Source: Branchinecta lynchi (taxonomy: Eukaryota > Arthropoda > Branchiopoda > Anostraca > Branchinectidae). From it: a stretch of 64,000 nucleotides of DNA. The notes beneath the pieces are model-generated. The model was not told the origin of the DNA, ran no database searches, and saw only the letters and a list, made by a program, of their open reading frames with translations. The translations under genes and the position numbers were made by a program. Within the stretch, counting starts at the first letter, position 1; every line of letters starts with the position of its first letter. The stretch lies in contig JAKZAP010000010.1 in assembly GCA_023053575.1 (NCBI GenBank), positions 18,474,628 through 18,538,627 of the forward strand, read 5' to 3'. Below, piece by piece: positions 12,790 through 23,038 of the stretch.

Positions 12790-12970
12790 ACTAATCTCAG
12801 TTCATGTTTGAAAAAAAAAGCAACTCCACCTCTTGACAGACTATTACGACACCTCACAACCAATTTACAACCTGGCAAATCATAAGACGACAGCATGGTA
12901 TTCCCACTTAAAAATGTTTCACAAAGGGCCATAATTTGTATATCTGGTAAACACGCAAGAAAATGCATCC
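12790..12970 (-). pseudogene. LINE endonuclease (EEP) fragment
   Basis: The minus strand encodes PDIQIMALCETFL, then DLPGCKLVVRCRNSLSRGG and VAFFFKHEL, which is the N-terminal half of the apurinic-like endonuclease domain of CR1/L2-type LINEs (the E of CETFL is the conserved metal-binding glutamate). It degenerates at 12720-12785 into a GGC/CCG-rich hairpin. Broken at both ends. Confidence 0.65.
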
Positions 12971-13102
12971 CATCATATTTTTATTTATTTATTTGTGACC
13001 CGCTTTTTGCATAACAGCGGAGTATGAATAACATACACAAAGTAAAATATACATATTAAAACACTTAAACAAAACAATATAAATAAACATGACAACATTC
13101 TT

Positions 13103-13555
13103 TTCATGTAGTTTAAAGCCTTTGATTCATGTGGGCCGAGAAGGTGGGAGACATCATCATTTATCAATAGGTCGGATTTTTACGAACACACTGTTACCTT
13201 GTATTCCCCAAAATCCTCACGGTAGCCAACATTATCCACACATTTTTTGAACACAATCCACTCCTGAACGCGAATCCGCCATTGCTAATTAACTGTTCAT
13301 TGATCTCCTGACGCTGGTGAAAAGATTACTAGAACCTTCGAGAAGATCGAGTGGCGTGTAAGAGAATTAAAACAACTAAGTATATGTGGACTTTTAGATA
13401 TGTCAGAAGAAGAAATCATCGGCTAATTTGAAATTTTTTTGGGTCTCGGAAGGTGAATATTATTTACCTCAGTTTCAGAATCTTCAATAAATCACTATAA
13501 CGAATTTAGTATAATTTACGGCGTTGGTTTATTGTGATCTAGTTTACATCCTTAT
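13103..13555 (-). repeat. Dispersed ~450-bp repeat, copy 3 (inverted)
   Basis: Reverse complement of the family at 3211-3663 and 7782-8222. Confidence 0.65.
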
Positions 13556-13570
13556 TTCACGGGAATTAAC

Positions 13571-14462
13571 AAGAAAAAAAACAGAAAGAAAATACCCAAA
13601 GAAATCGATAATGTAAATAATTATTTTAATTTTTCTACATATTTTCCATATGCCTGCTACAATAAAATTATTTTGTTAAATCCAAAGTCAAACTAGGAAT
13701 CCATCCTCCTCATGTCGGGCGCTTCCGAACCGCGCCGCTAGATGACCCAGCGGTCGGATCGAGTCGTGGCTTCATCTTGGGTCTTGGGTTCTAGATGTTG
13801 CAAGTGCTAGAATGCTTACGATATAACTCCTTTAAAAACACACTAAATATACTCACATGAACTCGTGACGTAGCAGTTCCAGCTGAATACCAACAATTCA
13901 ACGGATCTATCATGTTTACTGAGGTCCTTCATCTCGACAAATCTACTCATTTGCATAGGCTTATAACTCAATCCACTGTCGTGAGCCGCAATATCAGACG
14001 CTATAAATGTATCAATGAGTAGAGGATTTTGTCCAATACATTCAGACGTGAATGCATATTCTCAGCTTCTAGGACTAGCACGATGACATGAAAAATGAAT
14101 AAACGGCTTATAAGTAGCAACGAGAAAAAAACAACAACAGCAGATGTCCTTGTCGCTATAAAAAACACGAGAAAGGAAAAGAAAGAAACTAATGATAGGA
14201 GAAACATAGATGCGTTTACCGATGTAAATAAAAGCAAAAAAGGAAAACATAAATTAGGTAAAGGAAGCATTTAAAGACAAAAGTGCAAATATAACGGAAG
14301 TATGTAACCCTTTAACACAATCAGCTAGCGACTTAATACTACGCAATGTTGATTCACCGGAAACTTTCGCGAGTATCTGTCCCTTGTCAGACCACGCGTT
14401 AAATTTACCGTAGTGATCCCTGGCGGCACTCAGTAGTTCCTGTTTTTTTCCTTGTTAGGGAC
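13571..14462. other. Intronic non-coding stretch
   Basis: No gene recognised. The ORFs at 14001-14270 are phenylalanine-rich readings of A-rich sequence. The A-rich part may belong to the LINE whose ORF1 follows. Confidence 0.4.
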
Positions 14463-15242
14463 TCAAACAGGAGCATTCCACTTTGCGAATGCAGACTTTC
14501 CTTTGTAGACTGATTGCGCAGTCTTTAAATCAGAGAATCCGATTAGTATCAGAGCAACTTTTGTGGAATCATCGTTAGAGTTATTTCGTCTGAATCGGTA
14601 GACACTAATAATTTTATTCTCTTGCAATCCGTCCACTCGCAATTTTTCTTTCATTAGCGAATACACTTCACGCTGAAGCACGCTTCCTGGTCTCTGTTTC
14701 AGACCGTGCAAAACCAAACTGTCGAGTAGCTTCTCTTGATCATAATCATCAAGCTTTGTTTCAAATGATCGAATTCTCGTCTCGAGACTTTTGGCCATCG
14801 CGTGTAGTACTTTAAGCGCTAGTTCAGTTTTCTCAAATTTCGTGTTGTATTCTAATGATATCGCGTCATAAACTTTCGGGATTATATCATGTGCGTCAAG
14901 TTTAGTACCGGTCTATGCACTGTCCGAAATTTGCTGACTAACTTCCCGTGTAATTTCTGAAAGAATGTTTGATTTCATGTTCGTTAATTCGCCTTGACTG
15001 AATGTGATTTTCTGCAAAATTATGTTCGGAGTCGGTGGCTCATTTTGCGTGCTATTGCGAGCGTTATAGTGCGGACACACGGTCAGGATAGGAAGCTCCC
15101 GCATTGGAATTCCTGCCGGGATTTTTGCCACCATCATCGCTTCCATATGGAGAAGTTGAAAAATTTTCAACTTGATGATGAAAGTGCAGAAAATCCGGCG
15201 GGGAAATCCTGATAGTGTGTTCGCACTATTAGCCGCGAACAT
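14463..15242 (-). pseudogene. LINE ORF1-like pseudogene
   Basis: Two minus-strand ORFs (15242-14913 and 14798-14463) lie in the same frame and are separated by one TAG at about 14913-14915, so this was a single protein of about 260 residues. The N-terminal half is helical and polar; the second half (REVYSLMKEKLRVDG, then VYRFRR and TKVALILIGFSDLKTA) resembles the RRM-like part of LINE ORF1 nucleic-acid-binding proteins. It lies just past the ATTC-repeat tail of the neighbouring LINE, so it belongs to a separate insertion or an older copy. Confidence 0.5.
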
Positions 15243-15347
15243 GGCTAGAGGACGTTAGCTCCGAGAAAGCCTCTTCCACACATTTGCCAGTCTTTTTCGC
15301 AGCATCTAGATGATCAGAAAGTTTGAGCAAGTTTGAGTCCGACACTT

Positions 15348-15425
15348 TAATGAATGAATGAATGAATGAATGAATTTTATTGACCCACTGCACTACAATG
15401 AGGACTAGTGGAATATAATAAAAGA
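15348..15425 (-). mobile_element. 3' end of the LINE split by the Polinton
   Basis: On the minus strand this is the last part of a retrotransposon 3'UTR, ending 'ggtcaataaaattc' and then ATTC repeated about seven times (15348-15376). Joining it across the Polinton (removing one AACTGG) makes it continuous with the 3'UTR downstream of the reverse-transcriptase ORF at 29066-30712. Simple ATTC-type tails are common in CR1/L2-like LINEs. Confidence 0.75.
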
Positions 15426-15431
15426 AACTGG
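15426..15431. repeat. Left target-site duplication AACTGG
   Basis: Identical to 28983-28988 and directly abutting the terminal inverted repeat. Six-base duplications are the rule for Polintons/Mavericks. Confidence 0.95.
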
Positions 15432-16016
15432 AGTAGTTATATAAACCGGGTTCTGGCTCACCCTCCCCCCAATTTCAAAACCCCAGTTTAACATCAATTT
15501 CTTAAACTTTAACATCCTTTTTACCAAATTATCCCCCTTTTTAAGAACATTTTTATTTTCTTACTTCCAAAATAAAGGATACAAGAAATGAGAATATTAC
15601 CCTTTACTACATATAAAATACTACAATATACTACTACTTCTTTTTTTTTACATTTTTCATTTTTTATTCAAATATTACTGAGTAAACAGTTCTAAATCCA
15701 CATATGTTTCTTTGTTCTTGTTTTCGCGTACAATAGGCTGCAAAACTAGATTTTTCTTTAAAAGTAATTCGTTAGCAATGGCATTATATTTCTGAGTTAT
15801 AAACAAATCACAGGGTTTGTCATTATGATTAATAACTACAACCAACTTATCACCATATTTTGTCTTAGCAATTCTCATTTTAACAACAGCATATTTCAAA
15901 CCTAACACTAGTTCTTCTTTCCTGATTGTCTCATTGTATTTATTCATTCTGATTGTATTCAAGACTTCCTTTGTGGACTCCATTTATTAGGGGATGATTT
16001 TATTAAATAAAAATCC
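15432..16016. repeat. Left terminal inverted repeat of the Polinton
   Basis: 585 bp that match the reverse complement of 28398-28982 at 583 positions by my manual comparison. The two differences lie inside the small ORF: near 15691 (changes a sense codon to a stop in the right copy) and in the codon that gives V on the left and I on the right. The repeat contains the whole 102-codon ORF, so the element carries that gene in two copies. Confidence 0.95.
15675..15983 (-). CDS. TIR-encoded small protein (OB-fold-like?), left copy
   Basis: 102 codons, start in the box TAATAAATG. The sequence alternates hydrophobic strands (LVLGLKYAVVKMRIAKTKYG, then DKLVVVINH, then CDLFITQKY) in a way that resembles small OB-fold proteins often found in invertebrate Polintons; a single-stranded-DNA-binding role is an inference. 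The right-hand copy (28431-28724) is cut by five codons by a premature TAA, so this is the intact version. Its presence inside the inverted repeat makes it the terminal gene on both sides. Confidence 0.7.
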   Translation of the reverse strand: MESTKEVLNTIRMNKYNETIRKEELVLGLKYAVVKMRIAKTKYGDKLVVVINHNDKPCDLFITQKYNAIANELLLKKNLVLQPIVRENKNKETYVDLELFTQ

Positions 16017-16555
16017 CAATCGCTTTGAAACATCTGGTAATAGAAACCAACCACGTTTATCATATAAATGCGATAGATACAAACGCAGTACTGAGTTTGC
16101 ATGATGATATGATGATTACCGATTTTGAACTTTATAAAATATTTTTGCAAAACCCCACACCCCCAGACTTTGAAAATTAAGAGGTGTGATGTTGGTACAC
16201 CCCGATTGGTGTAGTGTTTGTGGTGATGTGGCCTTAGTCTGGGGGGCCCTGAACGGGGAACCCGCAAGTTTTTATTACCATCCCACTATCGACAAACAGA
16301 AACTGCGGTCAGTGGGATTCGAAGGTCTGAATGGTGATGAGTCAACGTTCGGCCGAGCGTTGAGCCACTACACCAAGGGTCCTTGTTCAATTCGCACAAG
16401 TTTCCGAGTTAAGATGAGATTGTGTTAGTCACGCCGGAGACTGTAATTACATCCCAAATTGACGGCGAGACCTTTGAATGACGCAGCTCATTAATGCGCG
16501 TATGAAATAAAGATCTGTTTGACAGTTAGGAAACAATATTCAGTATAGCAATAGA
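16017..16555. other. Non-coding gap in the Polinton left arm
   Basis: Between the inverted repeat and the 16556-16975 gene. Its middle part (about 16130-16450) is more GC-rich than the rest of the element and includes a tRNA-like sequence on the minus strand (16312-16383), so it may be a secondary SINE insertion. The plus-strand ORF 16186-16428 crosses it without any recognisable domain. Confidence 0.5.
16312..16383 (-). repeat. tRNA-like (SINE-type) sequence inside the Polinton
   Basis: On the minus strand: a D-arm-like stretch (ttggtgtagtggctcaacg) and, about 35 bases on, a box-B-like 'ccttcgaatcccac' T-arm sequence. This is the spacing and order of a tRNA-derived RNA polymerase III promoter. 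The arms do not fold into a convincing complete tRNA by eye, so I read it as a SINE head. Confidence 0.4.
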
Positions 16556-16975
16556 CTATATGTTTGGTAATTTCTCTTGACTTCTTATAGATTTATTACA
16601 ATATTTATAACCATTCAAGCGAACCTGTTTCATGTATTTTTCGCGAGGAAAAAATCGAAAGGTTTTACGCATCTCTGTTTCTCTCTGAATTACCTCCTCA
16701 ATTGTTAATTGTCCGCATTTTAGCATTGAGAACAACTCAGTATAAAAATTGTAATTTGTCCTAAATTCTGCTTTTCTATCAGCAATGCTTAACTGCTTTT
16801 CAATTATTTCGATGATAACAGCACCCAAACTTAAAGAAGCTAAAGGTAGCACTAGAAACGCAGACATTCCTGCTGCCGAAAAGAGGAATTTGGATACAAG
16901 TAAGCTATTACTTATACGATTGTAGTACTTGTAACTGCGACGGTAAACATACATTTTCTTTTCTAATTCTTCCAT
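16556..16975 (-). CDS. Polinton membrane protein of unknown function
   Basis: 139 residues, starting in the box ATAATAAATG. Basic, tyrosine-rich N-terminus (residues 1-20), then a hydrophobic stretch at about 22-58 (LLVSKFLFSAAGMSAFLVLP, then LASLSLGAVIIEII) that can make one long or two short membrane segments, then a charged helical tail. Similar short membrane ORFs accompany invertebrate Polintons beside the polymerase; no function is established. It is divergently transcribed from the polymerase gene across a 224-bp spacer. Confidence 0.65.
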   Translation of the reverse strand: MEELEKKMYVYRRSYKYYNRISNSLLVSKFLFSAAGMSAFLVLPLASLSLGAVIIEIIEKQLSIADRKAEFRTNYNFYTELFSMLKCGQLTIEEVIQRETEMRKTFRFFPREKYMKQVRLNGYKYCNKSIRSQEKLPNI

Positions 16976-17199
16976 TTATTATGTAATAAAATTGTTTCAG
17001 AAATTATTTGATTGAATGAAAGGTTCGCGATTCGGAACACATCCGCCACCTGCTAAACTGTATGGAATCTTTCTTGACTGATTGGAGAGAATATAGACAG
17101 CGCTTGCTCTGTGAAACGCATACTGAAACCAGTGCTTTTCTTTACGGCTGACAAAACTCAGACGGGAGAAATTTATTAATAAAAATGTTCCCCTATTAA
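16976..17199. promoter_or_regulatory. Divergent promoter region of the Polinton
   Basis: The only spacer over 200 bp between genes of opposite direction in the element. Both ends carry the start box: ATAATAAATG reading left at 16975 and ATTAAATG reading right at 17200. Its centre is less AT-rich than the genes. It probably drives early expression of the polymerase and the membrane protein; this is inferred from position. Confidence 0.5.
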
Positions 17200-19563
17200 A
17201 TGATGAATACTGCAGAGGTTATTCAGCTTTGTAAAAAGGTTATATCAAACAACAAAGCGGTTATACAAAGATTATCGCTATACACATATAATGAACTGCG
17301 GACTTATGCGAAAATTAATAAAATCAAAACAAATGGAGCTAAGAAACATGAAATAACAAATAATATAATAAACCATCTTAATAAGTATATTTTGATAGCT
17401 GAAGATAAAATTAAAATTGAACGCAAAAACGAAAGAACTCATAATAAGAACAGACCATCCGACTACAAACCAGAACCGAGATTACGAACCATTCTGGAAG
17501 ATGAGATAAGAGAAAATAATATCACCATTACAAAACTAAAACAAGAATACAATGATAACAAAGAAAAAGAGACAAGCGAATTAAAGAAATTTCTGAAAAA
17601 CAAGAACCTATCAACTCGCGGAAACCGAGAAGAAGTACTAAAAAGAGTTGGAGAATACTATAATAATATTATTAAAAAACACGAAGATACTATAAAGAAA
17701 AATAGTAATATGATTAGAGCTCAAATCGAAAGAAGTGATGACAATAAAGAAAAAGTAGTCGATTTATCAACTCTCTTCATAAATAAGAAAAAAATTAAAG
17801 AAGAAAAATTAATTCCTGATCATGTATTTAGAACGGAAGAAGAACAGCAGCCTACTATTTTTAGCGAAAGCGAGAATATATTCACTGTAAACGTTTCAGA
17901 TCAAGGTAATGGAGTTGACGAGCATACTCTTATTGCTTTTACTTTCGCAGATATACAGCGGCGAATGAACGAAATAAATCAATATAGAGTTCAGTTTGTA
18001 ACTCGTGTTATTTTCCATCGACAGGAGAATGATGAAGAAGTAGTAGTATATTACAACAGTACTTCTTGGATTTTAAATAAAAATAGCATTCTTACTCATA
18101 ATCATTTGAATGATAATAACAAGAGACTTAGTTCTTTAAGTAATACCCCTCGATCTGGGCTACAATTTAGTCGGTATGAAGGAATTGATTATAGGATGAC
18201 ACGAATAGAATCTTACATGGGAGGAACGTTTAAAATACTGCCAGATTTCGTAAAAAATAAAAAAGCGTGCATAAATATAAAAAATTTAGATCAAAAATGC
18301 TTACTTTGGTCCATCTTAGCACATTTATACCCAACCAAGGACAACGCTGAGAGAATTTCGAAATATAAACAATACGAGAACGAATTTGATTTCGAAGGGG
18401 TTACCAACTTCCCAATGGATACTAAAGATATACACAAATTTGAAAATGGATACAACATTAAGATTTGTTTATTTCAAATTGAAAAAGAGAAAATTATCAG
18501 AAGTCATATACTAAAAAGTACAATCAATGGCAAAACAGCTAAACATATTATTAATTTATTATATTTCGATAATCATTATGTACTGGTAAAGGATCTGAGC
18601 AGATTAGTTGGTAGTCAAATCTCTAAAAATAAAACAAAGACATACCTATGCACTTTTTGCGGAAGGCATTTTACAAAAGAAGAACAATATGAAAAACATG
18701 AGAGTAAAAATAATTGCGAAGATCCTGATATTATAATGCCTCCTGAAGGTTCAAGTATACAATATAAAAATATTGCAAAACAAATGAAAGTACCTTATTG
18801 CATAATAGCAGACTTTGAGTCTTATAACGAAGAATACAATCAGGTAAACGGGAAGAAAACAATAAAAGTGGCCAAACAGAAACCATTTGCTTACGCATTT
18901 CAGGTATGCTGTTCCTTTGATACAAACCAGAACAAATACTATGACTATTTCGGTGAAGACGCTGCAAAACATTTTGTTAAAACCGTTACAAAAGTATCAA
19001 CAGAAATTGCAAACAAATATGAAAGCAGACAAAGAAACCATACTTATACCAATGCAGAAATTACCGAAAAATGGAAAAATCTAATGAATAAGACTTGTCA
19101 CATCTGTACAACTGAAATTACTGAAAATCCTCACTTTGATCACGACCACATGACAGGAGAAGATAGGGGATTTGCTCATGCTGAATGTAATATGAAATAC
19201 AGGATTCCTAGGCATATCCCGGTAGTAATGCATAATTTATCAAAATATGATTCTCATTTATTTGTTAGAGAATTGATACCTGATAACAGAATTTTTGAAA
19301 GTGCAGAAAGTTTCATCTCATTCTCGAAATCAGTAAGTATTACAAAAGCGGATACGGAAATAAAATATGAGATGCGGTTTATAGATTCAATTAGATTTAT
19401 GGCTTCATCTTTAGACAAACTATCAGCAAATTTAGCAACATGTGATTGCAAAGTACCTTGTAATCATCTAAGACAGAATTTCAAGTACACATCTAACAGC
19501 TTCAAAAATGACGATGAATTCAAAGAAATAATTAAAAAGGGGTGTATCCCTATGAATTCGTAG
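17200..19563 (+). pseudogene. polB: Protein-primed DNA polymerase B, N-terminal part (frame broken)
   Basis: Replicates the element by protein-primed synthesis. Seen in order: two SAP-like DNA-binding helices (residues about 30-60 and 125-155), a conserved Polinton motif DQKCLLWSILAHLYP (about 360), a CxxC...H...C zinc finger (CTFCGRHF, about 484), exonuclease motif I (IADFES, about 535), an endonuclease-VII-like HNH module (CHIC, FDHDHMTG, AECN; about 632-664) and exonuclease motif II (HNLSKYDSHL, about 676). The frame stops at 19561-19563. The remaining polymerase continues in the -1 frame from 19542, so one base has been lost in an A5G4 tract at about 19533-19542, or decoding shifts there. 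Starts in the box ATTAAATG. Confidence 0.93.
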
Positions 19564-21203
19564 ATAGTTTCGATAAAATGAAATGTACAAAGTTACCACC
19601 AATAGAAAGCTTTTATTCTAGGTTGACGGGGAAAGGTATTGACAAAAGTGATTATAAAAGAGCGGTATCTATATGGAAGCAATTTAACTGTGAAACTTTA
19701 CTTGATTATACCAAGTTGTACCTAAAAAGTGATGTGTTAATTCTATCAGATGTTGTGGAGAATTTCAGGAACGTTTGTATACATAATTATGATCTGGATC
19801 CACTTCATTACTTCTCAGCTCCAGGACTAACATGGGATGCTTTCCTAAAGCATTCGAAAGTAGACTTGCCGTTATTCTCAAAGGAAGACATGTATACCTT
19901 TATAGAAAAAGGAATAAGAGGTGGTGTATCCCAATGTATAAAAAGATACGCAAAAGCAAATAATAAATATACAAGTGATTATAATGAGAATAAACCATCT
20001 AATTATTTAATGTATTTGGACGCTAATAATTTATATGGGTGGGCAATGTCACAAGATTTACCAGCGAATGATTTCCAATTCATTTCCATACCGGATGATT
20101 TGAAAGAAAGGAATGAATACGAATCAATCGAGTATTACAACCATCTGAAAAGTCACATCAATTCGGCGATTACGATTAAGTCGGTGAGACAAGATGTGGG
20201 TGCTATATATGAGGTAGATTTAGAATATCCAAAAGAACTACACGAATTACACAAGGATTTACCATTAGCACCCGAACACTTTAACGGTAAGCTATGTACC
20301 ACAGTATTAGATAAAACTAACTATGTAGTTCACCACAGGAATCTAGAATTCTATTTACAAAAAGGTTTGATATTGAAAAGAGTACACAGAATACTAGGAT
20401 TCACTGAAAGTGCTTACTTAAAAGGATATATAGACCACAACACAGCACTTAGAACTAAGGGTACAAATGACTTTGAAAAGGACTTCTTTAAACTGATGAA
20501 TAATGCTTGCTTTGGAAAAACCATGGAAAACGTAAGGAAGCGAGCGGATATGGAAATAATAACGGATGATACAACAAGAGAAAAAATAATAAAGAAACCC
20601 AACTTTAAATCTGAAATAATTTTTAGTGAAAACTTTTCAGTAGCAAGAATGTCAAAGGAAAAGATAAAATTAGACAAACCAATGTATATCGGCTTTGCTG
20701 TATTGGAACTATCCAAGTTATTGATGTATGAATTCCATTATGATTATATGAAGCCTAAATATGGAGATAAAATTGATTTGTGTTATATGGACACTGATTC
20801 TTTCATATATGATATTAGAACTGAAGATTTTTATCAAGATATCAAACAGGATTTGAATGAGAGGTTCGATACATCTGAGTATGCGAAAGATAATCCATAT
20901 GGGTTTCCTAGTGTAAATAAGAAAGTGATAGGAATGATGAAAGATGAATTAGGTGGACAGGTTATGACAGAGTTTGTTGGATTACGATCAAAAGTATATG
21001 CTTATTTAAAGGACAACCAAGACCCTTCAAAAGCTAGCAAAAAACTGAAAGGAATAAAAACCAATATAGTTAAAGATAAAATTACACTTCAAAACTATAA
21101 GGATGTACTGTTTGGAAATATTGAAAACCTTTCTGTAACCCAGTATAACTTAAGATCATACAAGCACAATATGTTTCTAGAAGAACAGAATAAAAAGCGT
21201 TAG
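19542..21203 (+). pseudogene. polB: Protein-primed DNA polymerase B, C-terminal part
   Basis: Continuation of the polymerase in the -1 frame relative to 17200-19563; it has no ATG of its own at the junction. It contains exonuclease motif III (YLKSDVLILSD, about residue 60 of this part), polymerase motif A (YLDANNLYGWAMS, about 156), motif B (KLMNNACFGKTMEN, about 317) and motif C (YMDTDSF, about 414), all with the catalytic residues intact. Together the two parts span about 1,330 codons, the usual size for Polinton PolB. Only the single junction lesion separates this from an intact gene, so it is either a recent mutation, an assembly error or a recoding site. Confidence 0.93.
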
Positions 21204-21275
21204 ATCCTAAGGATGATAAAAGGATAGTAACAAGCGATAAAATACACACTTTACCTTTAGGTTATAAACATTAAA

Positions 21276-21665
21276 TTCAAGTACCTACTTCAAAACTTCA
21301 AGTACCTACTTCAAAACTTCAAGTTCCTACTTAAAAAATTCAAGTACCTACTTCAAAACTTCAAGTACCTACTTAAAAACTTCAAGTACCTACTTAAAAA
21401 AATTCAAGTACCCACTTCAAAACTTCAAGTACCTACTTAAAAAATTCAAGTACCTACTTCAAAACTTCAAGTACCTACTTCAAAACTTCAAGTTCCTACT
21501 TAAAAAATTCAAGTACCTACTTCAAAACTTCAAGTCCCTACTTAAAAACTTCAAGTACCTACTTCAAAAAATCAAGTACCTACTTAAAAAATTCAAGTAC
21601 CTACTTAAAAAATTCAAGTACCTACTTCAAAACTTCAAGTATATACTTAAAATACTCAAGTAAAT
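21276..21665 (+). repeat. 21-bp minisatellite between polB and the ATPase gene
   Basis: Eighteen units plus a partial one, consensus 'ttcaagtacctacttMAAAAM' with one 22-bp unit at 21381-21402. Units 1-5 and 9-13 share the same variant order, showing a higher-order duplication of about 168 bp. After the 22-bp unit one frame is free of stops and reads heptads of the type FKYLLKK/FKYLLQN, but there is no ATG. It fills the longest same-strand gap of the element, where the downstream gene's promoter would be. Confidence 0.9.
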
Positions 21666-21693
21666 CTTATAATGAAAAATTCTTCCTAAATAA

Positions 21694-22371
21694 ATGAATG
21701 AAAAGGCTCCAATCAAAGTCTATGACTTTAGTGAAAAGAACACTTATCAGAATAAGCACGACCTTGCACCTCAGTGGCCATTCAGACTCTTAATTTGTGG
21801 TAGTTCTGGAACAGGGAAAACAAACCTTCTTTTGAATTTAATTTATGAATATCTTTGTTTCAACCGAATATACTTGTATGCTAAAGATCTTGAAGAAGAT
21901 AAATATCAAGACCTTATAACCAATTTAACCACTTTGGAGTCACAATGCAAATCGAAAGTCTTAACAGTAAGTAACAATCTTGATGATATTGTCGATGTTG
22001 ACGACTTAGACCCTGAATACCAAAACTTGATTATCTTTGACGATTTTGTCACTGAAAAAGACCAGAAGAAAATAGAAGATTTATTCATAAGAGGAAGAAA
22101 GAAAAATGCCTCAATTATTTACTTGTCTCAAAGCTATCATAAAACGCCAAAGGTGGTAAGGCTCCAGTGCAATTATTTTGCATTCTTTCAGTGTTCTAAT
22201 CCAAAAGAAGTAAAATTAATAAGACAAAGCCATGTATCCAGTATAGACGATGAAAAATTTCTCAAACAATTCGAGACTGCAACCAAGGGCTACGGTTTTT
22301 TCTTCATAGATTTAAAAATAAAAGATAAAACCCTTAAGTACAGGAAAAACTTTGAAAAATTTACCGGATAA
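21694..22371 (+). CDS. Packaging ATPase (A32/FtsK-HerA type)
   Basis: 225 residues; expected to power genome packaging into the capsid. Walker A is GSSGTGKT at residues 36-43, Walker B is LIIFDDF with D116-D117, and the SQSYHKTPKVVR stretch (sensor-like) follows, as in Polinton and poxvirus A32-type ATPases. The length fits the family (about 200-260). The start ATG is in AAATAAATG, directly after the minisatellite. The fibre-like gene begins 16 bases after its stop. The gene appears intact. Confidence 0.93.
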   Translation: MNEKAPIKVYDFSEKNTYQNKHDLAPQWPFRLLICGSSGTGKTNLLLNLIYEYLCFNRIYLYAKDLEEDKYQDLITNLTTLESQCKSKVLTVSNNLDDIVDVDDLDPEYQNLIIFDDFVTEKDQKKIEDLFIRGRKKNASIIYLSQSYHKTPKVVRLQCNYFAFFQCSNPKEVKLIRQSHVSSIDDEKFLKQFETATKGYGFFFIDLKIKDKTLKYRKNFEKFTG

Positions 22372-22387
22372 TTTATTTCTATAATAA

Positions 22388-23008
22388 ATGAATAAATTTG
22401 GTAGTGTTGGAAAAAAGGTTAGTAACGAATCGAATGAAAAGAGAGTTACTGATGACAACGGTAATATTAACCTACGAGATAAGAGAATTATTATGTTAGG
22501 GGATGCGAAAGCTGACCAGGACGCTATTAGTTTCAGATCCATGACTATTATTCTGAATCAATTTAAAGAAGAAATTACCGCACAACAAGTGGGGATAAAT
22601 CAGTATTTTAGCGAAGATATCAACAGATTAACTGCGGTACATGATTCTCCTAAAAATTTATTGGTAAGGATTAATGATAAAGGGTTATTTGTAAAAGAAA
22701 TAATTCGAGTTAATGAGAAAGAAATTGATGCTGAGAACAAATTGATAACAAATGTTCAAAACCCTAGAAACAAAAATGATGCTGTTAATTTAGCAACGTT
22801 AACTATGAATCTTTTAGATTATGACAAAAAGCTTCTTGGGCAACACACCCATAACGGTATAATTGAAGGAAAGATTGCTGGTCAAAAAACTCGTATCGAT
22901 AATATTGAAAGAGCAGTAGTAAATATTTTAAAAAGGCTTCTAGAGCTAAGGCTAAAACCTGTTGACAAACCATTCGTTACCAGAATAGAAAAAATGGCTG
23001 GTAAATAA
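22388..23008 (+). CDS. Fibre/spike-like structural protein (putative)
   Basis: 206 residues, start box ATAATAAATG. Two related segments about 86 residues apart, at 27-51 (INLRDKRIIMLGDAKADQDA) and 113-137 (IDAENKLITNVQNPRNKNDA), match the 'I.N..nP....DAV....l' pattern typical of trimeric phage tail-fibre shafts and needle proteins. The C-terminal 60 residues look helical and basic. Set between the ATPase and the pX-like gene, it may be a virion spike or attachment protein. I infer this from motif style only; no family is certain. A scaffolding role is an alternative. Confidence 0.55.
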   Translation: MNKFGSVGKKVSNESNEKRVTDDNGNINLRDKRIIMLGDAKADQDAISFRSMTIILNQFKEEITAQQVGINQYFSEDINRLTAVHDSPKNLLVRINDKGLFVKEIIRVNEKEIDAENKLITNVQNPRNKNDAVNLATLTMNLLDYDKKLLGQHTHNGIIEGKIAGQKTRIDNIERAVVNILKRLLELRLKPVDKPFVTRIEKMAGK

Positions 23009-23038
23009 ATTTTATAAGATAAATTTATTCCCTAATAA

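Noticed and set aside
18731..18972. Minus-strand ORFs inside polB, capsid and ATPase genes
   Set aside because: Shadows of the plus-strand genes, which carry recognised motifs.
21266..21662. Heptad-repeat protein encoded by the 21-bp minisatellite
   Set aside because: No ATG and no start box; reported as a repeat, with the open frame only noted.
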